Source: Qipengyuania gaetbuli (lineage in GTDB: Bacteria; Pseudomonadota; Alphaproteobacteria; Sphingomonadales; Sphingomonadaceae). From it: 64,000 nt of DNA. Location: positions 1,364,001 through 1,428,000 of the forward strand of contig NZ_JAIUZO010000002.1 in NCBI RefSeq assembly GCF_020171365.1. Direction: 5' to 3'. Position numbers and translations under genes: made by a program. The notes under the pieces were generated by a model. It was not told the origin of the DNA and did not search any database. It saw only the letters and a program-made list of their open reading frames with translations. Numbering within the stretch: position 1 is the first letter of the stretch; the number at the start of each line of letters is the position of its first letter. This document shows positions 19,849-30,550 of this stretch, piece after piece.

Positions 19849-19852
<4 letters not shown>
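18926..19852 (-). CDS. ribF: Bifunctional riboflavin kinase/FAD synthetase
   Basis: A 308-residue enzyme making FMN and then FAD from riboflavin. The N-terminal adenylyltransferase domain has IALGNFDGFHLGHQAV (about 20-35) and TFDPHPVRHFRPDAPP; the C-terminal riboflavin kinase domain (about 180-305) has GRTIGYPTANLSIE (kinase PTAN motif) and IGVRPQF. It overlaps the M19 dipeptidase gene upstream and the phosphodiesterase gene downstream by four bases each. No FMN riboswitch is visible; regulation is probably through the shared transcript. Confidence 0.96.
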
Positions 19853-22569
<2,717 letters not shown>

Positions 22570-22570
<1 letters not shown>

Positions 22571-23052
22571 CAGTCGTGCGGTCGCTCGGTCACGGCGGCG
22601 CTGCGTGCCGCGCGCCAGTCCTTGAGGCGGGACTTCAGTCCTTCGTCATGGCTGGCGAGGATCGCGGCGGCGAGCAGGCCCGCATTGGTCGCACCCGCCT
22701 CGCCGATGGCCAGCGTGCCGACGGGGATGCCGGCGGGCATCTGCACGATTGAAAGCAGGCTGTCCTCGCCCGACAAGGCGCGCGACTGGACGGGTACGCC
22801 GAGCACGGGGACATGGGTCAGCGCGGCGATCATGCCGGGCAGGTGCGCAGCGCCCCCGGCACCGGCAATGATGACCTCGAAGCCGGCCGCTTCCGCGCCC
22901 TTGGCGAACTCGTACATGCGGTCGGGCGTGCGGTGGGCGGAGACGATCCGCACATCGGTTTCGACCCCCAGTTCTTCCAGCACCTGCGCGGCGCAGGTCA
23001 TGGTCGACCAGTCCGACTGGCTGCCCATGACGATTGCGACCTTTGCCCCCAT
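22570..23052 (-). CDS. purE: N5-carboxyaminoimidazole ribonucleotide mutase
   Basis: A 160-residue class I PurE that converts N5-CAIR to CAIR. Signature [10 protein letters not shown] (9-18), [10 protein letters not shown] and [11 protein letters not shown] are visible. Length matches the family. One base overlaps purK downstream and one base separates it from gpmA upstream. Confidence 0.97.
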
Positions 23053-23053
23053 A

Positions 23054-23740
23054 TCAGCTGTCCTTCAGGTAATAGCGGTCCCCGACGACCGTGGTGCCAT
23101 CGAAGTCGTAGACGATCGGCTGGCCGGTCGGGATCTCCAGTTCGGTGATCTCGTCGTCGGAAATGTTCGACAGGTGCTTGACCAGCGCGCGCAGCGAATT
23201 GCCATGCGCGGAGATGATCACGTTCTCGCCCTTGGCCAGCTGCGGCAGGATCGCCTCTTCCCAATAGGGCAGGACGCGCTCGATCGTCAGCTTGAGGCTT
23301 TCGGTGCGCGGCACGTCGATTCCGGCGTAACGCGGATCGTCCGACAGGTCGAATTCACTGCCCGGCTCGAGTTCGGGCGGGGGCACGTCGAAGCTACGGC
23401 GCCAGATGTGCACCTGCTCGTCGCCATGCCGCTCGCGGGTCTGCTGCTTGTCGAGGCCGGTGAGGCCGCCATAGTGGCGTTCGTTGAGGTGCCAGTCGCG
23501 CGTCACCGGGATCCACAGCCGGTCGCAAGCCTCGAGCGCCAGGTTCATAGTCTTGATCGCGCGCTTCTGCACGGAAGTGAAGGCGATCGTCGGAAGGACG
23601 CCCTTGGCTTTCATCAGCTCGCCCGCAGCGCGCGCCTCGGCTTCGCCCTTCTCGGTGAGGTCGACGTCCCACCAGCCGGTGAAGCGGTTGGCGAGGTTCC
23701 ACTCGCTCTGGCCGTGGCGAACGAGGATCAGCTTGGACAT
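23054..23740 (-). CDS. gpmA: 2,3-bisphosphoglycerate-dependent phosphoglycerate mutase
   Basis: A 228-residue glycolytic enzyme interconverting 3- and 2-phosphoglycerate. The phosphohistidine motif [10 protein letters not shown] begins at residue 6 with H9 as the likely phosphorylated residue; the [15 protein letters not shown] segment is typical of the cofactor-dependent type. The second histidine lies in [12 protein letters not shown]. The ATG at 23740 fits the family start better than the longer open frame. It lies one base upstream of purE and appears to be near the head of the purEK-folA-ribF transcript. Confidence 0.97.
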   Translation of the reverse strand: MSKLILVRHGQSEWNLANRFTGWWDVDLTEKGEAEARAAGELMKAKGVLPTIAFTSVQKRAIKTMNLALEACDRLWIPVTRDWHLNERHYGGLTGLDKQQTRERHGDEQVHIWRRSFDVPPPELEPGSEFDLSDDPRYAGIDVPRTESLKLTIERVLPYWEEAILPQLAKGENVIISAHGNSLRALVKHLSNISDDEITELEIPTGQPIVYDFDGTTVVGDRYYLKDS

Positions 23741-23773
23741 GAAAGCTCCCGATTTCCCTAGGAGCACTGCGCG

Positions 23774-23917
23774 TTAGCGGTCCGCGTCCGGCTTGGAAAC
23801 CCCGTCTGCGTCCGATTCGCGCATTTCGCGTCCCTGCGCCTTGCGGCGACGCAGGTTCTCGCGAAGTTTCGCGGCGAGGCGTTCCTCGCGGGTCATCTTT
23901 TCGTCGGCAGCGCTCAT
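23774..23917 (-). CDS. Small charged hypothetical protein (47 aa)
   Basis: A 47-residue protein, start ATG at 23917 with AAAGGTT just upstream. It is almost entirely charged and helical: residues about 8-32 run MTREERLAAKLRENLRRRK, then an acidic tail. No membrane segment or known domain. It lies 33 bases upstream of gpmA on the same strand and could head that operon. I do not recognise a function; an RNA- or protein-binding adaptor is only a guess. Confidence 0.55.
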   Translation of the reverse strand: MSAADEKMTREERLAAKLRENLRRRKAQGREMRESDADGVSKPDADR

Positions 23918-24029
23918 CGCGCAACCTTTTGCGAAAATCGCCTGCCTCCGCAAGCGAAGGTTGACTTTCCCGCCGGTCCTGCCAATAGCGCGCGCCTCCA
24001 CCCCGCAAGGCGTCTTGCGGCGGACCAGT

Positions 24030-24104
24030 GCTGCTGTAGCTCAGTGGTAGAGCGCACCCTTGGTAAGGGTGAGGCCGGGAGTTCAATCCTCCCCAGCAGC
24101 ACCA
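24030..24104 (+). tRNA. tRNA-Thr (anticodon GGT)
   Basis: Full cloverleaf, 75 bases with encoded CCA. Acceptor GCTGCTG/CAGCAGC, D arm GCTC/GAGC, anticodon stem CACCC/GGGTG with loop TTGGTAA (anticodon GGT at 24062-24064), T arm GGGAG/CTCCC with TTCAATC loop. It reads threonine codons ACC and ACU. Confidence 0.97.
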
Positions 24105-24132
24105 TTTTCTCCGAAAATGAGACTTGGTTTTT

Positions 24133-24234
24133 CGCTCGCACCTCCGTGCGAGCGTCCTCGGCGCAGTCTCGTCGCGTTCCGCGCCGAGCGCCTGCGGGCG
24201 GGCGGTCGCCCTTGCCGGGCCTCCGCCGGCCCGG
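24133..24234. repeat. Array of four consecutive GC-rich inverted repeats
   Basis: Between tRNA-Thr and the acyl-CoA dehydrogenase gene lie hairpins in series: CGCTCGCAC/GTGCGAGCG (24133-24154, loop CTCC), CTCGGCGC/GCGCCGAG (24157-24188), GGGCG/CGCCC (about 24200-24211), and CCGGGCC/GGCCCGG (24215-24234). A short T-run precedes the first. The first could terminate the tRNA transcript, but the series looks more like a composite palindromic repeat or structured leader. No second copy is seen in this window. Confidence 0.55.
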
Positions 24235-24291
24235 ATTTTCGGTTGCACCAGCCCACTCTCGGCGGCAGTTCTCTCGCAGAGGGAGACACAC

Positions 24292-25461
24292 ATGGATTTC
24301 CGCCTGACCGAACAGCAGCGCGAACTGCAGGATGCGGCGCGCACGTTTGCGCGCAAGGAATTGCCCGATTTGGCGCGGGAGATGGAGGAGAAGGATTTCT
24401 CCGTCCCGGCAGACATGGTGCGCCGCTACGGCGAGATGGGCTTCCTCGGCGTCAACCTGCCGGAGGAATACGGCGGCCTCGGCCTCGGCCATCTCGAGGC
24501 GCTGCTGGTGCTCGAACAGTTCGCGATGATTTCGAACGCTGTCGCCTTTCCCGTGTTCGAGGCGCTGGTCGGTCCGGTGCGCACGGTCGAGCGCTTCGCC
24601 TCGGATGCATTGAAGGCGCAGATCGTGCCGCAGGTTGTCTCGGGCGAGGCCACGGTCGCGGTGTCCATGTCTGAACCCGATGCCGGTACGGCGCTGACCG
24701 ACCTGACGACCCGCGCGCAGGACGCAGGCGACCATTACGTGCTCGACGGCAACAAGCGCTGGACCAGCGGGGCAGGCCATGCCCGCTATTATGTCGTCTA
24801 CACGCGCCTTTCGGACGAACCCGGCGCACGCGGCATCGGCGCGCTGCTGGTGGACAAGGAGATGGAGGGCGTCGGCTTCGGCAAGCGGGAGAACCTGATG
24901 GGTTTCCGCGGCATCGAGACGCGCGACATCTCTTTCGACGGCGTGCGGGTGCCCAAGGAAAACCGGATCGTGCCGGCCGGCGGGTTCGGCAAGCTGATGA
25001 GTGCTTTCGGCCTCGAGCGCTGTGGCAACGCTACCCAGTCGCTCGGCCTTGCCGCCGGCGCGCTGGAGCAGGCGACCGAATACGTCCAGGAACGCAAGGC
25101 CTTCGGGAAGCCGATCGTCGATTTCCAGGCGGTCCAGATGCGGCTTGCCGAAATGGCCATGCAGGTCGAGGCAGCTCGGCTGCTGATCTACCGCGCCGCC
25201 GCCAATGCCGAGCACAATGCGGACGGCCTGCCGAGCGTCTATGAAAGTTCCACCGCCAAGTGCTTTGCCAACGAGATCGTGCGCAGCGTGACGGCCAATG
25301 GCATGCAGGTCATGGGCGGCTACGGCTACCACAAGGACTACGGCATGGAGCAGCGCGTGCGCGACGGTTTCGCCTGGGGCATCGCTGGCGGGACGACCGA
25401 TGTGCAGAAGACCAATATCGCCGCGGCGATCGTCGGGCGAAGGTTCGATCAAAGGCGTTGA
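24292..25461 (+). CDS. Acyl-CoA dehydrogenase family protein
   Basis: A 389-residue FAD-dependent dehydrogenase that introduces a trans-2 double bond in acyl-CoA and passes electrons to ETF. The three-domain layout is clear: helical N-terminal domain from MDFRLTEQQRELQDAAR, middle beta domain with VAVSMSEPDAGTALTDLTTRA and KRWTSGAGHA, and C-terminal helical domain with ERCGNATQSLG, QERKAFGKPI, VMGGYGYHKDYGMEQRVRD and AGGTTDVQKTNIA. Chain-length preference cannot be read. The ATG at 24292 has GGGAG six bases upstream. EtfAB at 7.7-9.4 kb are its likely electron acceptors. Confidence 0.93.
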   Translation: MDFRLTEQQRELQDAARTFARKELPDLAREMEEKDFSVPADMVRRYGEMGFLGVNLPEEYGGLGLGHLEALLVLEQFAMISNAVAFPVFEALVGPVRTVERFASDALKAQIVPQVVSGEATVAVSMSEPDAGTALTDLTTRAQDAGDHYVLDGNKRWTSGAGHARYYVVYTRLSDEPGARGIGALLVDKEMEGVGFGKRENLMGFRGIETRDISFDGVRVPKENRIVPAGGFGKLMSAFGLERCGNATQSLGLAAGALEQATEYVQERKAFGKPIVDFQAVQMRLAEMAMQVEAARLLIYRAAANAEHNADGLPSVYESSTAKCFANEIVRSVTANGMQVMGGYGYHKDYGMEQRVRDGFAWGIAGGTTDVQKTNIAAAIVGRRFDQRR

Positions 25462-25493
25462 TAGGCTGCGCTGTATTGCATAGATAGAACGGT

Positions 25494-25961
25494 ATGGACC
25501 ATACCGCAGATCTCACCCAGCTCGACCCGCGCTACAAGACGATGATGCGTCTGGTTGCGGGCATTACCGCCGCCTTCCTGCTGCTGGGCGCGAGTATCGC
25601 CGAAATGGCGATACCCGGCTGGACCGGTATCGTCTGGGTCCCGGCACTGCTCATCATTCTCTACCTGGTCGTGTGGCTGCCCATGCGGCGTTACGCGGCG
25701 CGCGGCTATTCGCTGGCCGAAGAACGGTTGCGGGTCGTGCGCGGGGTGCTCTTCCGCTCCGACACGGTCGTGCCCTTCGGCCGCGTCCAGCATATCGATG
25801 TCGACCAGGGACCGCTGGAGCGCGCCTTCCACCTCGCAACGCTGACCGTGCACACGGCCGGCAGCCACAATGCCTCCGTATCGCTTCCCGGCCTCGCGCA
25901 CGAAGATGCGGTCGCCATGCGCGAGGAAATCCGTGCGGCCATCCGGCGCGACACCCAGTAA
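25494..25961 (+). CDS. PH domain (bPH2) membrane protein, YdbS-like
   Basis: A 155-residue inner-membrane protein with two adjacent transmembrane helices (about 19-40 and 44-62) followed by one bacterial PH domain (about 70-145; motif LRVVRGVLFRSDTVVPFGRVQHIDVDQGP). It pairs with the following three-domain homolog, sharing TAATG at 25959-25963, the usual ydbS-ydbT arrangement. The function is unknown; a membrane or lipid-binding role is assumed. The start has no ribosome site, and a weak TTGATA-17-TAGATA promoter would place transcription at the ATG. Confidence 0.82.
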   Translation: MDHTADLTQLDPRYKTMMRLVAGITAAFLLLGASIAEMAIPGWTGIVWVPALLIILYLVVWLPMRRYAARGYSLAEERLRVVRGVLFRSDTVVPFGRVQHIDVDQGPLERAFHLATLTVHTAGSHNASVSLPGLAHEDAVAMREEIRAAIRRDTQ

Positions 25962-27490
25962 TGCAACCGCCCGCGACCCCGCAGCGAACCGATCCGCGCA
26001 GCTTCGCCGTGCGCGCGGTGATGATGCTGTTCCAGCTCGTCGTTCCGATGGGTATCGCGGCCGTGACGATTTTCGACGAGGGCGAATTCGCCGGGCGGAT
26101 CGCCTACGCCGTGCCCTTCATCGCCGCGATCATCCTCTTCAACGTGGCGGTCGCCTACCTGCAATGGACGCGGCTGACCTATACGGTGGGCGAGGCGGAT
26201 ATCCGCGTCGAGAGCGGCCTGCTGTCGCGCGCCGCGCGTTCCGTCCCTTACGAACGCATCCAGGACGTGAGCCTCGAGCAGAAGCTGTTGCCGCGCCTCT
26301 TCGGCCTCGTCGAAGTGAAGTTCGAGACCGGCGCAGGCGGCAAGGAAGACCTGGCGCTAACCTATCTGTCCGAAGCGGAAGGGGAGCGCCTGCGCGAACT
26401 GGTGCGCGAGCGCCGCGAGGGTGAAGCGCCTGCCATGGCAGATGCCGTTCCCGCCGAAGCCTTGCCGGAAGCTGCGCCGCTGTTCGCGATGGACGGCAAG
26501 CGCGTCCTGACCTTCGGCCTGTTCGAATTCTCGCTCGCCGTGGTGGCAGTGATCGGCGGTCTCGCGCAGCAGTTCGAATTCCTCCTGCCGTTCGACCTGT
26601 GGGACATCGACGGCTGGCAGGAGAGGCTGACCGGTCCGGGCCAGTGGCTCGCGGGGCTGGGCCCGCTGGCGCAGGTGGTCGGCATCCTTATGGCGCTCGC
26701 CAGCCTCTCGCTTGTGGGCTTTGCGACCGGAATTGTTCGCACCGCGCTGCGTGAATGGGATTTCCGGCTCGACCGCACGGCCAAGGGCCTGCGCCGCCGG
26801 CGTGGCCTGCTCACCCGCACCGACCTCGTCATGCCCGTGCACCGCGTACAGGCCTTGCGGGTCGAGACGGGCTTCCTGCGGCGCCTGTTCGGCTGGCACA
26901 GCCTCAAGGTCGTCAGCCTCGCGAGCGACAGCGGGGCGGCCAATCACGAAGCGGTGCCGTTCGGACAGATGGACGAAATCGCACCGGTGGTCGCCGAAAC
27001 CGGCTTCGCCCTGCCGCCGCAGGACACAAGCTGGATGCGTGCGATGGACCGCTATCGCTTCGACAAGATCGTGCTGGCGGCCATCGTATTGCTACCGGCC
27101 ACCATCGCTGCCATCTTCATTGCCGATTCGGTCCAGTGGCTGATCCCGGCGGGTATTCTCGGCGTAACCGTCGTGCACAACTGGTGGCGCTGGCGCCACG
27201 ACCGGCACGCGATCGATGCCCGCCAGATCTACAGCCTGCACGGCTGGTTCTCTCCCAGCCTCGCCATCGGCTCGCGGGTCAAGCTGCAATCGGTCGAAAT
27301 CCTGCAGGGCCCGATCGCACGTCGCCGCGGCTATGCGAGCCTGCTGCTGGGGCTGGCGGGCGGCAATCTGCGCGTGCACGGAATGCCGGTCGAACGCGCG
27401 CGCGAATGGCGCGCCGGCATACTCGACAGCATCGGCAGGACCGATTTTTCCGAACTGGTCGAAGCGCAGGTGGATGCGCGCGCCGCCTAG
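25961..27490 (+). CDS. PH domain (bPH2) membrane protein, YdbT-like
   Basis: A 509-residue partner of the preceding gene. It contains three bPH2 repeats, each with a pattern like ESGLLSRAARSVPYERIQDVSLEQ (first, about 75-150), RRRGLLTRTDLVMPVHRVQALRVE (second, about 275-345) and LHGWFSPSLAIGSRVKLQSVEILQGP (third, about 425-495), separated by paired hydrophobic segments. Function not established. Its TAG stop lies in a CTAG shared with the opposite-strand GNAT gene (27487-27490). Confidence 0.82.
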   Translation: MQPPATPQRTDPRSFAVRAVMMLFQLVVPMGIAAVTIFDEGEFAGRIAYAVPFIAAIILFNVAVAYLQWTRLTYTVGEADIRVESGLLSRAARSVPYERIQDVSLEQKLLPRLFGLVEVKFETGAGGKEDLALTYLSEAEGERLRELVRERREGEAPAMADAVPAEALPEAAPLFAMDGKRVLTFGLFEFSLAVVAVIGGLAQQFEFLLPFDLWDIDGWQERLTGPGQWLAGLGPLAQVVGILMALASLSLVGFATGIVRTALREWDFRLDRTAKGLRRRRGLLTRTDLVMPVHRVQALRVETGFLRRLFGWHSLKVVSLASDSGAANHEAVPFGQMDEIAPVVAETGFALPPQDTSWMRAMDRYRFDKIVLAAIVLLPATIAAIFIADSVQWLIPAGILGVTVVHNWWRWRHDRHAIDARQIYSLHGWFSPSLAIGSRVKLQSVEILQGPIARRRGYASLLLGLAGGNLRVHGMPVERAREWRAGILDSIGRTDFSELVEAQVDARAA

Positions 27491-27780
27491 GCGCGCAAGT
27501 CCGACAGCTCCGCATGGCGGCGGAAATAGGTGTCGACATAGGAACAGTCGGGCGCAATGCGGAAACCCTGCTCGCGCGCATCGGCGATCATCGCCTTGAC
27601 CAGCTTTTCGGCGATCCCCTTGCCCCGTGCCGCGGTCGGCACGAAGGTGTGCGTCGCATGGCGCACCTTGCCATCCCCCCGCCAGGTCAGTTCGGCATCG
27701 CGCGGCGCGCCTTCGACCGTGGCGAAATAGCGGCCTGCGGTTTCGCTGCCCTCGTGTTCGATGGTGATCGTATCGCTCAC
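27487..27780 (-). CDS. Small GNAT-fold N-acetyltransferase (YjdJ/GCN5-related type)
   Basis: A 97-residue protein of the short GNAT group. After two beta strands (AGRYFATVEG and AELTWRG) it has the acetyl-CoA binding loop ARGKGIAEKLVKAMIADAREQG (about 52-73) and the ending APDCSYVDTYFRRHAE with a conserved cysteine. Acceptor unknown. The GTG at 27780 is chosen because AAAGGA lies at 27786-27791 and the protein begins at the family start. A near-perfect EcfG promoter precedes it, suggesting general-stress control. Confidence 0.78.
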   Translation of the reverse strand: MSDTITIEHEGSETAGRYFATVEGAPRDAELTWRGDGKVRHATHTFVPTAARGKGIAEKLVKAMIADAREQGFRIAPDCSYVDTYFRRHAELSDLRA

Positions 27781-27802
27781 AAAATATCCTTTCTGTGCAA
27801 GC

Positions 27803-27828
27803 AACGCCGTGCGCGCTAGTGGCGTTCC
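27803..27828 (-). promoter_or_regulatory. EcfG-type general-stress promoter of the GNAT gene
   Basis: On the minus strand GGAAC (27828-27824), a 17-base spacer, then CGTT (27806-27803): an exact match to the alphaproteobacterial EcfG consensus. It leaves a leader of about 16 bases containing AAAGGA before the GTG start. The -35 element lies only 4 bases from the start codon of the divergent threonine aldolase gene. Confidence 0.65.
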
Positions 27829-27832
27829 TGAC

Positions 27833-28837
27833 ATGAGCCAGGCCCTCTTTCTTTCCGACAATGCCGCCCGCGTCCATCCCAGGGTCTGGGAGGCCATGCA
27901 GGCGGCCGATGCGCCCGATTCGCCGTACGACGGCGATGCCGTCAGCGCGGCGCTGGACGAGAAGTTTTCCGCCCTGTTCGGCCGCGAGTGTGCTGCGCTG
28001 TGGGTGGCGACGGGAACCGCGGCCAACTGCCTTGCGCTTGCCACCATGGCCCAGCCGCATGGCGGCGTGGTCTGCCACGAGGAGGCGCATATCGAGGTGG
28101 ACGAAGGCGGCGCACCCGGCTTCTATCTGCACGGTGCCAAGCTGCTGCTGGGGCAGGGCGAGGGCGCCAAGCTGACGCCCGATGCAATCCGCGCGGTAAT
28201 CGACCCGATCCGCGACGACGTCCACCAGGTCCAGCCCCATGCGATCTCGATCACGCAGGCGAGCGAATATGGTCGCAGCTACCGGCCCGACGAGCTCGCG
28301 CAGGTTTCCGCGCTGGCACGCGAGCGCGGGCTCGGCCTTCACATGGACGGTGCGCGATTCGGCAATGCGGCGGCCTTCCTCGGACTTCCTGCCGCAGAGG
28401 TGGCAGGCGATGTCGATGCGCTGAGCTTCGGCTTCGTGAAGAACGGCGGGATGAGCGCGGAAGCGATCGTCTTCTTCGACGCCTCGCTGGCCGATGTCGC
28501 GCGCTATCGCCGCAAGCGCGCGGGCCATTTGCAGAGCAAGGGCCGCTACCTTGCAGCCCAGATCCACGCCATGCTGGAAGGCGATCTGTGGCTCGCCAAT
28601 GCCCGCGCGGCGAATGATGCGGCGCAGGAAATCTCCGGTGCCTGCAGCGACCGGCTGATGCACCCGGTCGAGGCGAACGAGCTGTTCGTGAATTGCACTG
28701 CCGCCGAGCGCGAGGCGCTGCGCGCCAAGGGCTTTGCCTTCTACGACTGGGGCGACGACGCAGCGCGCTTCGTAACTGCGTGGAACACGCGCGAGGAAGA
28801 CGCCCGCGCGCTGGCGACAGCGATCGGCTCTCTATGA
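27833..28837 (+). CDS. Low-specificity L-threonine aldolase (PLP-dependent)
   Basis: A 334-residue fold-type I PLP enzyme, beta-eliminating aldolase family, that splits threonine/allo-threonine to glycine and acetaldehyde. It starts MSQALFLSDNAARVHPRV; the cofactor region has ATGTAANCLALAT and HMDGARFGNAA; the PLP lysine is probably K203 in SFGFVKNGG. Other aldolase substrates such as phenylserine are possible. No good ribosome site is seen. The stop overlaps the start of the next transporter gene (ATGA at 28834-28837), which may export or import a related amino acid. Confidence 0.85.
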   Translation: MSQALFLSDNAARVHPRVWEAMQAADAPDSPYDGDAVSAALDEKFSALFGRECAALWVATGTAANCLALATMAQPHGGVVCHEEAHIEVDEGGAPGFYLHGAKLLLGQGEGAKLTPDAIRAVIDPIRDDVHQVQPHAISITQASEYGRSYRPDELAQVSALARERGLGLHMDGARFGNAAAFLGLPAAEVAGDVDALSFGFVKNGGMSAEAIVFFDASLADVARYRRKRAGHLQSKGRYLAAQIHAMLEGDLWLANARAANDAAQEISGACSDRLMHPVEANELFVNCTAAEREALRAKGFAFYDWGDDAARFVTAWNTREEDARALATAIGSL

Positions 28838-29775
28838 GCGCAGCATCGGGCGACGAGAGCCTGCTCTCCCCGCGCAACCTCGCGGCCTTCCTGCTGGTGA
28901 GCGTGATCTGGGGCGGCACCTGGCTGGTGATCCGCGACCAGATATCCTCGGTCCCGCCAAGCTGGTCGATCGCCTACCGCTTCATCGTCGCCGCTGCGGG
29001 GATGTTCATCCTCGCCAGGATGCGCGGCGAGCCGCTGGCCCTGCCGCGCGAAGGGTGGGTTTGGGTGCTGGCGCTGGGCCTGTTCCAGTTCTCGCTCAAT
29101 TTCAGCTTCGTCTACAATGCGGAACATTACATCACCTCCGGCCTCGTGGCGGTGATGTTCGCGCTGCTGGTCGTGCCCAATGCCGTGCTCGGCCGCTTCG
29201 TTCTGGGCCAGCCGATCCGGCGCGAGTTCGTGATCGGGTCGGGCATCGCAGCGGTCGGCGTCGCCATGCTGTTCGCGCATGAATATCGCGCTTCCCCTGC
29301 AACGCTGGGCGAAGTGCTGCTCGGTGCGGCGCTGACACTGGGCGGGATCCTGTCCGCCAGCGTCGCCAATATCGTGCAGGCGACTGAGGGGGCGAAACGC
29401 ATCCCGCTGCTCACGCTGCTCGCCTGGGCAATGCTGTGCGGCGTGGCGATCAATTCGGTTTTCGCGCTGGTGACGCAGGGCCCGCCGCAATTCGATCCGC
29501 GGCCCGAATACGCCCTCGGCATCCTTTATCTCGGCCTGATGGGGTCGGTCGTTACCTTCCCGCTCTACTACGGCCTCGTGCGCAAGGTCGGGGCAGGGCA
29601 GGCAGCCTACAGTTCGGTCGTGGTGCCGGTGGTGGCGATGATCCTCTCGACCCTGTTCGAAGGGTTCCAGTGGGACTGGCTGCCCGCAGCCGGCGCCGCC
29701 ATCACGCTCGCCGGAATGGTTGTTGCCATGCGCACCCGCGCTGCGCCGCCGCGCCGCGCTACTCCCGAGCCCTGA
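28834..29775 (+). CDS. EamA/DMT family transporter
   Basis: A 313-residue inner-membrane protein with about ten transmembrane helices in two EamA repeats (first about 18-145, second about 165-300). The typical opening LVSVIWGGTWLVIRDQ is present. DMT transporters of this type export amino acids and metabolites; the substrate here is unknown. Translation is probably coupled to the threonine aldolase. Its 3' end overlaps the convergent SDR-like gene by 17 bases. Confidence 0.85.
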   Translation: MSAASGDESLLSPRNLAAFLLVSVIWGGTWLVIRDQISSVPPSWSIAYRFIVAAAGMFILARMRGEPLALPREGWVWVLALGLFQFSLNFSFVYNAEHYITSGLVAVMFALLVVPNAVLGRFVLGQPIRREFVIGSGIAAVGVAMLFAHEYRASPATLGEVLLGAALTLGGILSASVANIVQATEGAKRIPLLTLLAWAMLCGVAINSVFALVTQGPPQFDPRPEYALGILYLGLMGSVVTFPLYYGLVRKVGAGQAAYSSVVVPVVAMILSTLFEGFQWDWLPAAGAAITLAGMVVAMRTRAAPPRRATPEP

Positions 29776-30550
29776 TCGCCGCGAGCCCTTCACGGTAGGT
29801 CGGGTAGAGCGGCTCCCAGCCGAGCACCCGCTTCGCCTTGCCGTTGGCCACGCGCCGGTTCTCCGCATAGAAGCCGCGCGCCATGGGCGAGAGGTCGGCT
29901 TCTTCCATCGATTGAAGCGGTGGCGGCTCTTGGCCGAGTAAGCGGCAGGCCTCCTCGATCACGGCATTCTGGCTGGTCGGCAGGTCGTCGGAAAGGTTGT
30001 AGGCACCCTCCGGCGCATCGCTCTCGATTGCGGCGACAACGCCCGCAACGATATCGTCGACATGCACCCGGCTGAAGACCTGTTCCGGCAAGTCGATCCT
30101 GTGGGCCTTGCCCGCACGCACGCGGTCGAGCGCGCTGCGGCCCGGACCGTAGATGCCGGGCAGGCGGAACACGCGGGCGCCCAGCCGGAGCCATAGTGCG
30201 TCCGCCTCACTGCGGGCTGTCCTGCGACCCTCGCCGGTCGGCGCGTTTTCGTCGACCCACGCGCCCTGCGCATCGCCATAGACCCCGGTCGAGGACAGGT
30301 AGCTATACCAGGCCCGGCCCATTTGCTTCCGGTACGTGCTCAGCACCGGGTCGAGGCCGGTCTCGCGGTCGGGCGGCACGGAAGAGAGGACGTGAGAAGC
30401 CGTCTCCAGCGCGCGTGCAACTGCATCCCGGTCCTTGAAGGCAAAATCGCCCGCGCTGCCCGTTGCCTGCACCTCCCAGCCGCGCCCGCGCAGCGCGTCG
30501 GCGATGCGTGAGGCGGTGTAGCCAAGGCCGAAGATGAGAAGCCGGCTCAT
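29759..30550 (-). CDS. NAD(P)-binding SDR/epimerase-like protein
   Basis: A 263-residue extended short-chain dehydrogenase-like protein. It starts with a Rossmann motif, LLIFGLGYTASRIADAL (GxGYTAS in place of GxxGxxG), has a YSYLSSTGVYGD segment and RLPGIYGPGRSALDRV, and VHVDDIVAGVVAAI typical of NAD-dependent epimerases of the YeeZ-like group. The canonical YxxxK catalytic pair is not evident, so it may bind the cofactor without being a normal epimerase. It overlaps the upstream M48 protease gene by four bases (30547-30550). Confidence 0.75.
   Translation of the reverse strand: MSRLLIFGLGYTASRIADALRGRGWEVQATGSAGDFAFKDRDAVARALETASHVLSSVPPDRETGLDPVLSTYRKQMGRAWYSYLSSTGVYGDAQGAWVDENAPTGEGRRTARSEADALWLRLGARVFRLPGIYGPGRSALDRVRAGKAHRIDLPEQVFSRVHVDDIVAGVVAAIESDAPEGAYNLSDDLPTSQNAVIEEACRLLGQEPPPLQSMEEADLSPMARGFYAENRRVANGKAKRVLGWEPLYPTYREGLAAIRARE

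Noticed and set aside
24060..24674. Plus-strand frame starting inside tRNA-Thr
   Set aside because: It overlaps the tRNA, the hairpin array and the acyl-CoA dehydrogenase in another frame; composition is shadow-like.
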